Of a stretch of 64,000 nt of DNA, positions 1-13,100 are shown piece by piece. The DNA lies in NCBI RefSeq assembly GCF_932526225.1, contig NC_064041.1:11576813-11640812 (forward strand). The letters are read 5' to 3'. Position 1 is the stretch's first letter. The number at the start of each line of letters is the position of its first letter. The notes under the pieces are model-generated. The model was not told the DNA's origin. It saw nothing but the letters and a program-made list of their open reading frames with translations, and ran no database searches. The translations under genes and the position numbers were made by a program. Source of the stretch: Nematostella vectensis. Taxonomy: Eukaryota > Cnidaria > Anthozoa > Actiniaria > Edwardsiidae.

Positions 1-886
1 CAAATCGTTTTGGTTGAACAAAAAATAAAAAAGGAGCTACCTGTGCAGAGTATTATTGACTCCCCCGTTCTTCGCGCATGCGCCCAATTGACAATAAGTC
101 CCCTGAGACCCTGTACGTAGCCTGAAAGCCCGTATGTAGCCCCTTGCCTCGCACTTTTCAGGCAATAGTGAAAATGGCGGTGCTTCGGAAATCATTACTT
201 GAGGACTCGATGGGTCGGTACAGATGTGCAGCTTTTGTTGTTGGGGGCATGAAATGAGAGTTCATTTCACGCAAAATGCCTTTTTGTAATTAAAGAAAAA
301 AACAGAAGATGCAGCAGGAGTTGTCGCCTTTTCTTTATCCAATATATTGCGGCATGTTATCAATTCATTCTCCACTTCCTATTAGACCATATTGCTTGGA
401 CCAAGAAGGCTTTTCTAGTCATTTCTAATCTTTTCTAATGTTTTGTCCTCCATTTTAGCGTCATAAGACAAAGCAGCATGTATTTTGTGCCTTATGACTA
501 TATTGTTACACTCCATACCCATGGGAGTTAACAAACATAAAGATAGACGTTTATTGTAGGGTCGCTCTATGATCGAACCTCTACCAAACCAGAACGGAGC
601 GACTCTGGCACGCCGTTTAATCTAGGCCTAAGGTACAGAATTTGCATTAAATTGTATATGGTTACATGTTCATGTATGTTAATGTCTTATAAGCACAGTT
701 ATATAACATACATACATACATATATGTAGGAACTTTTGAATGGTTCGCCAAACAATGAAGACTATTGTCAAAAGAATCCAATGTGTCACAGAATTTGATC
801 ATCCAACAAAACAATGGTGACCATGTCAAAGATAATTTCTTTTGTTTGTTTCTACACAAAAGATTTATCAAGAAGTAAAAGTCTAA
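1..886. other. Non-coding; probable intron of the minus-strand membrane protein gene
   Basis: No exon could be supported here. The minus-strand gene has a good donor just right of this stretch (exon ending at 1294), so this is probably intron, with later exons off the left edge. The short open frames show no family resemblance. Confidence 0.4.
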
Positions 887-1269
887 GGGGCCGTTCACAC
901 TAACACGGATTCGTTTGAATCTGTATACTTTTTAATACGTTTAGGCCTTCAGTCCACACTAACACGCGCACTGGATCCAGCGAATCTGAATAGTTTTAAA
1001 AACGCTGTTGAAAGTGAATAAAAATGAATCTGTAAACTTTGGTCCATAGTGTGGACGGTCGAATACGTATCAAAATGGAAACGATGGCGTCGTATAGCAG
1101 GCGCGCGCTGCTTTGAGCATGCACATATCTTTAAAATGATGTCACCCTGTACCTTAAAGCGTTTTCATACGTTTGAATTTGTGTTAGTGTGGACAGCTGG
1201 ATCCAGGCGAACACACTGTGAAAATGATAGTGTGGACACGAATCAAGTGATGTGTGTATGGACGACCCC
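887..1269. mobile_element. MITE with terminal inverted repeats and TAA target duplication
   Basis: The element starts GGGGCCGTTCACAC and ends with the imperfect inverted counterpart GTATGGACGACCCC. Both ends are directly flanked by TAA (884-886 and 1270-1272). The interior repeats the same motifs (GTGTGGAC, CTGGATCCAG) in both orientations and has no transposase. A 3-bp TAA/TTA target duplication fits a PIF/Harbinger-type non-autonomous element; the superfamily is inferred. Confidence 0.65.
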
Positions 1270-1293
1270 TAAATAACATGATTAGCTACTTAC

Positions 1294-3810
1294 TATCTCA
1301 ATTCCTTCAGGGTATTGGCCGGCTGGTTGCATTAAGGACATGAACTTGTCCAAGGCTCCCTCACTTTGCACAAAGTATGGCCTTGGATACATTTTCCGCA
1401 GCTCACGGAAACCTTTGCCATAACACATTTTCCTGAGGACACAACACATGCAGTATGAAGGGAAAAAGAAAGGGATACAGAGTGATTGCTCACCCAAACA
1501 ATGTATGATAAGGCCAACAGGTCCTCATATTTTTTTTAAACTGTATTACTGCTTACCATGCAATAATTTTTCCATGCGGGTCATAATGATTCCAGCCCTC
1601 TAATAACTTGCTAAGGCTTGTAATGTTTTTCACATCATATATCTCACATGCATCTTTTTCCATGTCCTCCTTATACTCGCGATACAGGTTTACAAACTCT
1701 TCATATGTATGGTCTTTATCACTGTAGCCTGACACATTGGCAATAATGACAGAAAAACCAGGGTTGAAGTACTTCTTCTTGAAGCTTTCTGCAGACAGCC
1801 GCTCACTTGATCGGGTTGGAACTCTAATTGCTTTCTCACAAATCTGACAATCCGGACCAGCTGAGGAAGATGGGAAAAATTAATGTATTTACAGTAGTAC
1901 TATGCTCACAATTTCAGCTGCCATTTTGTCATCCTAGCAATGTAAAAAGTGTAAAAAAGCAGCTGATTTGGGAAGCCAATGCATTTATATCTTTTATTGA
2001 ATTATCTAACTTATCTAAATAATATTTTCCTTAGAGGCCACTGCCAGGATCCAGATCAGTGCCTGCAAGTGACTCCTTGGGGGCTGCTATACTGTATGTA
2101 TCACGGTAGTTTGATTTATGGCGTCAAACCTCTCTCTTCCCTTCCCTATGTGTCTTGTTTATTTGTGCATTACAATCACCAGATTTAATACTATTACTCC
2201 TCCATTTCACTACTGTACATACTAAAAAGTAAGGATCATGTTAATACCTTGAATTGCAATTACTTAAAATTGGAGGATAATAAAAACCAAGCATTTTAGT
2301 ATTCTTGTTTTAGCAAGATACAAAATATGTTTGCTCTGACAGGTTTCTCTGCCTTATTTCTAATTCTCTACAAAATAATGGTATGGCACGGAAATCACCC
2401 GAAAATAAATAAAATAGTAAGAGTCCATTAAAATTACAGTACCTGGGACATATTCAGGATTGTTGACTATACACTCCCACTTGTAAGCCTCACTTAAATC
2501 AAACACCTTGTGGAGAGGCAGTGCTGCAAATCTTGCAATTCTCACCATAGGATACTGCCATTCCAGGAAGCGCTGGCCCAGGGCCAGTCCAAACTCCTTG
2601 TTGTGGCTAGCAGCCACAGAAACAACAAAGAATGTTGATACAAGAAGCACAAGGATAAGGAAGACAGCTATACATATATTCAGACAAAGGCCTCTTTTCT
2701 TTGCTTTGGGTGGCTTTTCCTCAGTTGCAGCTGAAGACTCCCCTGCAAACATACAACGATCAAGGATCAATCCACTCTTGCTTTTGTAAAACTCCAGTCA
2801 GACAATATATGTAAAGTTAGTAGAGAGAAATAATTTATTTGCTAAGAAGGACAGCACAGGGGTTTTGTATGGCACCATTCTACTGTATCACATATAGTAA
2901 CACATCATTCCAATTAAACTTTTATAAAAACGTGAAAATGGCATAGAATTGTTTCGTAGCCTTAAAAATTCTTAATTTGTTTTATACTAATAAGGCAACA
3001 AATGCATGTAGCTTGATGACATGTAGGGCATTCAAGGTGAATTTAATTACACTTAAATTAAACTACACTAAAAAAAATGCATGTGAAATGTCAAGTTTCT
3101 TTCAGGCTGCACTGTAAATGGAATTCAAGATACAAAAATACAAAACAGAGACAAAACGGCAATTAAAAGTTCAAACAGACGAGGAAGCTAGAGAAGCTTA
3201 TCCAGCTTTGACTGTCATTAAAATACGTTAAGAAAAAAAGTGCCTTTTTCAAATTTCAAAATCAATGTTTGCAACTTTTAATTAAGATCTTCAATGAGAA
3301 ATACAAAAAGAGTTAAAATTGAGACACACTGAAAAGAAAAGAAAAAGAAAAATAGACAAAATACCGTGTTTATGAAATTTGCAGTAAGATTATGTGCATA
3401 TTTTTTACAGGTGTGATTTTGGCATAAAAGATCTAGAGGCGTGAATATGAGACCAAGACTTTACCAAAACACTAACTTGGGTAGGAATATTTAAATGTTA
3501 CGTGTTCCTTTACTGTAAAAACTAGATAAATTACGAAAATAATTCACATGATCCATGATTAGCGTTTGCATTTCGATAAAACAGGTGCGTTTGACAGGAA
3601 AGAACACGAATTTAATTAGCTTTTGAAACTCATGAAAGCATGCATGAAATCTACAAGACCGGGGGAAAACAGCTTGCATTAAAGGAGATAATAGAAGTAC
3701 TAACCTCCTAGGGATTTGAGGATAGCATAGTTGATTTGCTCGTTGTTTAGGCCGAGCACAGCGCCTCTTCTACGGATCTCTTCGATCTCGGCCCTCAAGT
3801 CAAACGCCAT
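1294..3810 (-). CDS. Single-pass membrane protein with probable JmjC/cupin-like lumenal domain (3' part outside window)
   Basis: Four exons join in frame on the minus strand: 3810-3705, 2742-2443, 1860-1557 and 1432-1294. They give 283 residues and end at a donor, so the C-terminus lies beyond the left edge. The N-terminus (starts MAFDLRAEIEEI) is charged and cytosolic-like; residues 37-52 are basic (KAKKR). A strong hydrophobic segment at about 54-79 has no cleavable signal before it, suggesting a type II membrane protein. The distal part has a CQIC motif and a YPRPYF motif, which I recall from metazoan proteins with a JmjC/cupin-like fold, but the metal-binding part would lie in the missing exons. 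The gene diverges from the collagen galactosyltransferase gene. Exon structure is well supported; family assignment is tentative. Confidence 0.6.
2743..3704 (-). other. Intron 1 of the membrane protein gene
   Basis: AT-rich intron between coding exons 1 and 2; no repeat family or RNA gene recognised. Confidence 0.6.
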
Positions 3811-4162
3811 CTTGTTTGGAGTGTTAGTCTCTCGTCAATAGGCCCTCTCACGTCACAGAGAATCCTGAAGGGGGGAGGGAGGGAAGGGGAGCTGTCGACT
3901 AAAAATCATACAAAAATAGATGGAGGTGAAAAATTAATAATAATCAAGGAAATAAGCTTCCGTGTTACATTAGTTTAAGTTGGGCTATTCAATAGATTTT
4001 CATTCTGAGAGGATAAGACCTGAAGGATGTGTCACACAAACCGGAAATGAACTTCAGCCGAGGACAAACGGCCCTGTGTTCGCTGACTTCCGGCACAAAG
4101 GATGATGGCCATGTCTGTAGAGTAACACGAGAGAGAAACATGCATTTACAAGTTCTGCAAAC
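3811..4162. promoter_or_regulatory. Shared bidirectional promoter region
   Basis: This 352-bp gap separates the start codons of two divergent genes, the minus-strand membrane protein and the plus-strand collagen galactosyltransferase. No TATA box is evident. It contains ETS-like CCGGAAAT and CTTCCGG motifs around 4040-4095, as is common in housekeeping bidirectional promoters. Inferred from arrangement. Confidence 0.5.
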
Positions 4163-7100
4163 ATGAAGCCTCCTAGTGTAATTTTAGCCTTTTCATTATT
4201 AATTCTAAATCTAGGAACTAACTTCGCACTTGCTCAAGACACGTCGGGAGAATCTGAGTTCAAATATCCGACCGTTTTACTATCAGTGATCGCTAGAAAT
4301 GCGGCCCATCTACTGCCGAATTGGTTGGGATGCATCGAGAATTTAGACTATCCAAAAGATCGAATCTCAATTTGGTAAGTACTCTAAAAAAGTCTAGTTC
4401 ATTAGTCACGGTTACAAACTAGGCATAGAAATAACTTAATGTTTATTTGTTGTTTAAAAATTTTCTTAACCTGCTTTCCTCGCGCCAAAATGGACAATCC
4501 TTTTCTCTGATGACTGCCTGAAAGTTTTAGCTTTTTTCGCGATTATAGCGAATACTTAAAAAGCCCACTTGGATCTCCTATCGGTATATTCCTCGCTAGT
4601 ATTTTTGGATGGTATTAGTCATGTTGCATGTTTTGCACGCGGTTTCCTAGCGGACAGCTAAGCTTACGTGTCTTTACATACCGATCATAACATGACCTTA
4701 CACTTGAATACTACATCTTGGCAAATTAGAACTTTTATCCCGATGCAAAAAGAGTCTGTTCTTTAGAAGGTGCATGTTAAAGGTAGAATTTCCGTGACAG
4801 CAAAATGATGCATGTCAAATTTGTTTGATGAATTTGTTTCCCATAATCTTGTAATTTGACATTTCTTTTGATATAAGAAAATGGGGATGCGCAAAGTTGT
4901 CTAGAGGGAAAAGGAAATGGCTAATGATTTTTAGAGCTCCCATGTTACCCACACTCAGAAGGAAAGGGGGGGGGGGGGGGTAGGGTGGAGTAAGAAGGAG
5001 CCCAGGGGAGAGGTCATAATCTCAGCTTGGGCAGATCCAGGTTTATCTAGGGGGGAGGATAGGAGAGATTTACTGTATGGGAACTTATAGTATTGTACAT
5101 ACATTATGACAGGAGGTAATTTGTGGAAGGTAGGGGGGGGGGGGGAGATAGGCCATCTGGATCCACCACTGTCTGCTATCTTTACTACTCTGCCCTCAAA
5201 TTAAGGCATTGTGGGCTTTTTTTTTTAGCATTTTGGCCCTTTAATTAAGGCGTTTTAGCCAGCTGTTTACCTGCAGCCCATCACTACTGTTAGTAGTACT
5301 ATAAGGGAGTGTATGGGGAATTATAGTGAAAAAAAAAACAACAACCCTGTAATATCATGTTTAAGTCTTTCTTTATTTCATTTTAGTGGATAGACTGCTT
5401 CTAATGAGCCTTCTTCCAGTTGTGTTTCTATCACAAGTTTGTGATTGTCATAAACTTGTGAGCCTTGGGCTGCCTTTGCTCTGATTAACTGTGTTCTCTT
5501 GCAACACAGGATTACGTCAGACCACAATGAGGATAATACAACAGAACTTCTGAAGGAGTGGGCCAACAATGCAAAGCATTTGTACCACAGGGTGACCATG
5601 AATTTTACAGGCTCTCCTAGTAACTATGGTGATGTTCTTGAGGCTTCTGATTGGACAGATGAACGCTATGCACACGTAGCATACCTGCGTCAATTAGCTT
5701 TAGATACTGCTAGATATTGGTGGGCTGACTATTTATTTGTAAGTTTTGGTATGATACCACACACTAAGATTTGCCTCCTCCCCCTGTTCCCTCTCTCACC
5801 TCTTTATTACCCCACAACCTCTGTCCCCTATCAGGCCCATACCCAGGATTTTTTTTGGGCTACATACCAGAGTGATATAGCTTATGCTTTATAGTTTTGT
5901 CTACAAATAGCATGTCTATTGAAAACTGAAAGTGAACCTTCTGCGGTTGTGGGAATGTGCTTTTGCACCCCCTGCACCCCTCTGAGTACGGGCCTGCCTC
6001 TCTCACCTCTTCATCACCACCCACCCCCTGTTGTCTCCTTTTTCATACCATGACATTACCCCCTCCCACTGCCCCCTCCCTTGCTGCATATCTCTCATCC
6101 TCTCAAATGACAAATTCTTTCAATTTGCCTGATTCCAGTAAAGAATTTCAATATTTTTTCTCTTTTTAGGTTGTTGATTGTGACAACTTTCTTTTTAATC
6201 CAATAACACTACGTCAACTTATGCATGAAGAGAAGTAAGTCTGGCATTGCTAAAATTGTTATACAGCCCTGTGGTACCGTACCTATACTGTTGATTGACA
6301 ATCATTGTTATACTATTTTGTTGAGATGTTATTTGATCATGTCATTGCAGGACAGTGGTATCTCCAATGTTAGAAGTTTTTGGGAACAAGTCAGCTTACT
6401 CAAACTTCTGGGGTGGAATGGATGAATCAGTAAGTTTTTGACCCACAATAAGTGGGTCAATTCTACAAAACAACCCAAATGTGTTGTTTAGCGTGATCCA
6501 CGTTATTGTGCATTACATTGTATTTGTCAGTTTTCTAAAACACAAGGGGCAAGGTTATATTAGAATAATACAATCAGGCAAAAATTAATTATTTAATTTA
6601 CAATTAACTTAATGATTGAGTTTGTAATTGAAGAGGCGCATTCATGTGTAATTGTCATTGAAAAGAGAACGATCATATGAATTTATTGTCAGAAAATACA
6701 AGAAGCAGTTTTTTGTTATTTTCATCACTCACTCAAAAGTCACATGCGAACACAGCAAATCAGATCTCTCCTAATGCTAACTATCTACCAATTAAACCAT
6801 TACTGGATAGTTTATAATGTGATATATTGTAGGTGTCTATGAAGAAGTTTATGATGAAATAAGTAGTGCAACACGATTGCTAAGAAGGACAATAATCAAA
6901 TGCATGCATTGTTTGTTTGTTTCCAGGGTTACTACAAAAGGACAGATCAATACTTCACAATCCTGAACAGAGAAAAAGTTGGGACCTTTGAAGTACCCAT
7001 GGTCCACTCCACATACCTTGTTGACTTGAGGAGAAGAGCATCATCGGAGCTGCGGTACTACCCACCTCACCCTGACTATCGTGGTCACCATGACGACATC

Positions 7101-10100
7101 CTGGTCTTTGCTCACTCTGCTAGGATGGCAGGTTGGCTGATTTATCATCATCATCAGTATTGTTTCTGTTTGCCATCATTATCATCATTACAACCACTAT
7201 AATCATCAAATTACCATCAACACAATTATCATCATCATCACTGTCATGATCATTATAATAATATGTATCACAATTATCATCATCCTAATTAGTCATCATC
7301 ATCATCATCATCATCATCATCTTCATAATCATTATCATCATTGTAATTACTGTATCACAATCATCATATGACATCATAATTAGTCATCAACATCACCATC
7401 ATTGTAATTACAATTAATATCAGTTTAGATATCACCTTGATCTGATAACATGAAACCATTTTTTGAACCAGCATAATAACAATTCAAGAATCATCATCAG
7501 CATTCAAGCTTCACCAAATCCGCTACAACAAAAATAAATTGTGCATCCCTTACTCTAATTGTGATGTATGTTGTCTGGTAGGTGTCAAGCTCCATATCAT
7601 CAACAAGCATATTTATGGTCACCTGATTTTGCCATTTGAAGCCAGAGAGTCTCTAGAGGACATGCGGATCCAATTCCTTGATGGCAAGCTAGGATATTAT
7701 GGTAAACCTAAAATGTTGTTTTAATGTTTTTTTGACTGCATTCAAATTGATATACTTGCTGGAGAAAAATCAAACTTCCTCAGAACAGTGAATTTTCTCA
7801 GAGGACCCGCCTACCCCCAGAATTTCTGCTCTGAAGATTTGCTGAATTATATAGTTTTTGTAAGAAAAGTAACCTGGGTCCCAATCCCTGTAGGAATTAA
7901 AATATCCCCTCCCCTCCCCTCCCCTAGAAATTGGCCTAGAAGGTTCCTTTATTTCCCATTCCCTTTTGGAGGGGAGAGAGTTATCAAGATTAAACCAGTG
8001 GTGGAAGTAATATTTAGTACGATTCTGGAGTCCATTTTATGACCGGGTTGCCTGTGCTTTCTACCAGTGGATCATCCTGAACATCTCATGCCTCTCAGTC
8101 CACACTTGACTGTCCCTCCCGTCCCTGCTGACAAATTGGGCTTTGATGAGGTACTGTATAATAACAAGATGCAACAGATATACGACAGGCTGCTTATAAC
8201 TCGACAACCTACAGATACACCTCAGCTTTCATATACACGTTAAACCTACATACACCTATTTCAAATTACGTTGTCAGTGCAAACAGCAAATGGCGATTGT
8301 CAAATGGCACTTCTCCTATCAAAAAATACCATAGAACTCGTCAAATTTCTACTAAATGTAGGAATGTGGATAATTTCGGCGATTATATTACTTATCTTTA
8401 TTCTTACAAATAATTATACGCAGTGATTGGTCTTAGAACTGCCATTCGCCAATTGCCATTTGCCTTTTGCACTGGCAACGTTTGTTGAAATAGGTGTATT
8501 TGTTGAAATAGGTGTATTTGTTGAAATAGGTGTATACCAGACGGCCTAGAAATACACCACAGCCTACATATACAGCACAGCCTACAAGACGGCCTACCAG
8601 TACAAGATAGCCACCAAATACAAGATAGCCTAGAAATATATGACAGCCTATAATTATGTAATATTTACGAATGGGCTGTTCAGCGTTAAGCTATTCAATG
8701 TTGGTTGTTGTCCTGCATTTAACTACGGACGATGATCGACATACCTTTAGCAAGTAATTTCATACTGTTACTTGTCGTCATCATATTATAAAATATCGCA
8801 CTTCAACTAGCGCGTGTGTGCGTGTACCATTCTGTGTATCAGATCTACATGATCAATCTCAAGAGAAGACCTTTAAGAAGAAGACGGATGATGGCTTCGC
8901 TAGCTGAGCTCGGAATTCAGGCTAAACCAGTTGATGCAGTTGACGGAAAGTAGGTATTTTATAATAGGTCGACAATTTTAAAACACGTGCTACCCTACTC
9001 TGCCTTTTGTTATTGAAAAAATCTAAAAAACCGTCTCATTAAAAGGTTGATTTAATGTCCACTGTAAGTAACTAACACGCATCTTAGTAGTAGTTGAGTA
9101 AATTGGATTTGTCCGTCTGATACATAATTTCTCTTTACAAGAACTTAAAATCTGTGTCGTTAATTTTGGATACATTGTGTATTTTATTTAACTAAGCTTT
9201 AATTTATTTTCCTCCAAGGGCCCTGACAGACGCGGAGGTGAAAGCGTTAGGAATCAAGATGTTACCAGGATATTATGATCCATATGGAAAAAGGTACTTA
9301 TACTATAGCTATTATTATAATTATAGGGATTAGCTCAGCGACGCGGGCTCAGTCTCCGAAGCAACCATTACCGAGGGTAAGGTCAGGCCAACTTTTGTGT
9401 AAAAGTTGTACAAAAACTGGCTCTCTACATTGGATAAGGTCTCGTTTCTCGTTGCACTCAACTTGTGGGACAAGATGGCACCGCTGGGGTGGCCTATGGT
9501 ACCATCTTCAGTGACGGTGCCTACACATTAACTCACAGTAATGATTGTAAACTGCGTGAATCATTCCGTATCTACACACGCCATCTTTAGTGACACGGTA
9601 TCTTCAGTGACGGTGCCTACGCATTAACCCACACTTAAGCCCCGTGCAAACTGCGCCAGCCTCTGCCAGCATTGCTGGCGAATTTTCGCTTGACTGACTA
9701 TAGGACAAAGGAAATGTCAAAATGGGAAATGGACTTTCTGATATTTGCTTTGTCTTGTGGTCGGTCGAGCAAGAATTTGCCAGCAATGCTGGCCGGTGCT
9801 GGCGCAGTTTGCACGGGATTTTATGATTGTAAACTGCGTGAATCACTCAATACAACTAAAATGAGTCACTTGTGAAACGCATTCAAACATGCCTCGCGGA
9901 TGTTGTTAATTTGATGTATCGTCATGTTTATATAGATCATGAATACCTTCAGATTACAACCATCCTTGTGTCGTCATCATTATTATATTATATTATATTA
10001 TAATCACCACCAACATTATCATCGTCTCTATAAGGAGATACACAATAAAGCGCCTTGGAGATTTGTTTTCTTATCTCTTGTTTGTTTTTCAGACCTCTGA

Positions 10101-13100
10101 CTATGGGGGAGATCGGCTGTTTTCTCAGTCACTACAAGATATGGAAGGAGGTATGTTGTAAGCTTTGTGTGCGTCTTTTCAATTAGATGAATCTTTTTGG
10201 TGTAATAGGGGGGGGGGGGGGGGATTTGCGCTAAGAGATCACGTGCCTTTTTGGGTGGCAAACAAGCGCGCTCAGGCGGAGCTAAGAAAGGGTTTATTTC
10301 CATTTAAAGATTTTTTCTTCATTCTCTGGCGTGACGAGCGCAGTCAATTTCCCTTGAATTTGAGCTTTCGTATCCTCCTTGTGTTTGTCATCATTAATAA
10401 ACATTTACGCCAGCCATTGATAGTACTTATACCATCCTTAGATGATAGAGAAGGGCCTGGAACGAGTCCTTATCCTTGAGGATGACGTCAGGTTTGAGCC
10501 TGACTTTAGGAGGAAGCTGCTGGCCATGATCGCGGACGCCAATCAGCTGGAATCGAAATACAACTGGGACATGATGTAAGTGAAGATAAGTTACTGAAGA
10601 AAAGTTGTTTCTTTTTAAATAGGCCATGGGGCTGGATATGGTAAAGGTTTTATTATAGTCAAAATAAACATAGAAGGGTTTTGCTGTCGACATACAGTAA
10701 TCGTGTCAAGATAGCTTGGTTTTAAAGCCAAAATTGTTGGAAAATCATTGAATATTGCAAATGTTTTAGAGAAATCATCTTTAAACTCTGCTTCTGTATA
10801 TTCGTTTATCATTCATTTTAGCACAGGGGGCCCGGTACTATTCATAAAGGTGATACCAATGTCTTAAATGTATGACATACCTGTTCGAGGGAGGGGAGGG
10901 GAGGTGAAAGAAAGGGCCTGTGTCCAATCCCAGGGGGAAGCGCCCCCTGGATCCGCTACTCGAAATACACATCGTTTGTTGCTTTTCCGCGCATTATTCT
11001 GGAGCATTCACCACGTCACGTTTTCTTATGTTAATTATTACGAGATTACGAATGCATGTTTAATGTAATAAATATATATCTAATCGTATGGCATATACTC
11101 CAGAAATCTCCTGTACATAATGCATGATTTAATACATAAACCGTAGAACACCTCGCTACCGAAGTATCAAAAAAGATATACAAACAAGAAACCTAAAACC
11201 TAAAGGCTTTAGTTTGTTTTTCAGTCGGAGTAAATCATTAAGCGCCCAAAGCGCATCTTTATATTAAACGAAGGAAATTGACGCAGTAAAATCTTTGCCC
11301 AAAGTTGTCTGGACGGATTATACTCTAGTATGAAGTCAGATTCGAAAGCCAAATACGCGTTACGGTAATTCGGTCTAGCAAGGTTGTGGTATAAGTGTAT
11401 GGGCTATTGGTTAGCCGTTACATGACATCGTGGTCGACGTAGCGAGGTGTTAGGAGATCTATATCCATGCGTGCTTCTCTTCCTATCGCCAGCTATCTAG
11501 GTCGTAAACTCTTCATTGACGATAATTCCGAGCTCGTCCCGAACGCTAGCCGAGTGGCGTTCACTGACTACTCGTACTGGACACTCGGCTATGTGCTGAC
11601 TCTTTTGGGTGCTCAAAAACTGGTCAGCGTGAGGCCTCTTGAGCGCATGCTTGCGTTGGATGAATTTCTTCCTATAATGTATAACAAACATAGCAAGTAA
11701 GTTAGTGCGCATGCGTGATGCAGGAATGGCGAGGTGGTCATCATACCCACCATCCTTTGCACGCAGCGCCTCCTTCCCCCGCTTATATCAGCTTTGTGTT
11801 GCCATAGTTACGTAGGGCGGCGAAGGATGAAGACGGAATTGATCGGTCACGTAGAGGGGTCGCAGTATATTAACTGGGTGAATTACACGTGGTGGACTCT
11901 GGGATACATGATTAAACTGGAGGGGGCCCGGAAACTAGTGTCTGCCAAGCCGCTGACCAAAATGATGGCCATCGACGAGTTTCTTCCGATCATGTACGAC
12001 AAGCATCCTAAGTAAGTTGAAAAGCACGTGCATGAAAGAATTCCGATAACGCATGCCTTAAATTCAGTACATTATGTCAAATTTATACAATACAATAGAA
12101 ACTCTGCTAAATCTAACGCGTCCCTTGTTAACTTGCGCGAAAAAATTCTAATAACGCAATTTAATTAAGTTCATTTTGCCGTTTTCATACTGTACAATAA
12201 CTCGCACTCGGAAGTCTCCCGTTTACTCAAACTCGAAAGTCTTTCTTAAACTCAAACTCGAAAGTCGCCGTCAATTGAAACTCGAAAGTTTCCCTTTAAC
12301 TCGAACTCGTAAGTCCCCCTTTAACTCGAACCCGGAAGCCACTGTTAATTTTTATTATGGGCCGCAAATATAACGGCGACGGCAGAAAACACTAGAAAAC
12401 TAAAGAGCCAGACGTGAAATGCATTGTGAAATGGACACTGTCTGTTAGAGCCGTTTTTCTCAAAATCACGACGTGAAAACTCAGAGTTTCGCTATGCTAC
12501 AAATAAGGCTCAAGGCTTGACTATTCTTTTTCGGGACTATAAAGAACAAGTAATTTTATTTAAACTAGCTTATAATGGAGCGCTTAGCATCAAAGCATTT
12601 TTGTCATATTCTACTTGACGTCGCTGTCGTCGTTGCAAAGGCCTCTATTTATCCCTTTTCCACGTTTGCAAATAACTCAGTAGTATTGTACAATTGCGTA
12701 CTCAAGGCCGTCTCGCTTTTGATCCATTCTGTCTTCATTCTTCGTGAACCTTAGCATGATTTTCTCTTCTCATCTTTTTTGCAATAGGCGACTTGCGCTA
12801 AGAGATCACGTGACTGTCTGGGCGGCAAACTCGCGCGCTCCTCCGGCTTTTGGCGGGAAAATAACAACAACAAAAAGTAACTTATTTAGCGCGGATGCAG
12901 ATATAGTCAGACGCGTCCCAAGGATTCAGTCATTGGTCATAGGTATAGGCAGTCCTGGGTATCATATGGAAAGAGCAAACTATTTGAAGATTCCTTAATG
13001 AGAAATGGCCACATTTTGGCCGCCAAGGGGGTGCGCGCGCACCCTGCGCACCCTCCCTGTGTACGCACCTGTTATTTACACCTGTTTAGATAAACAGATT

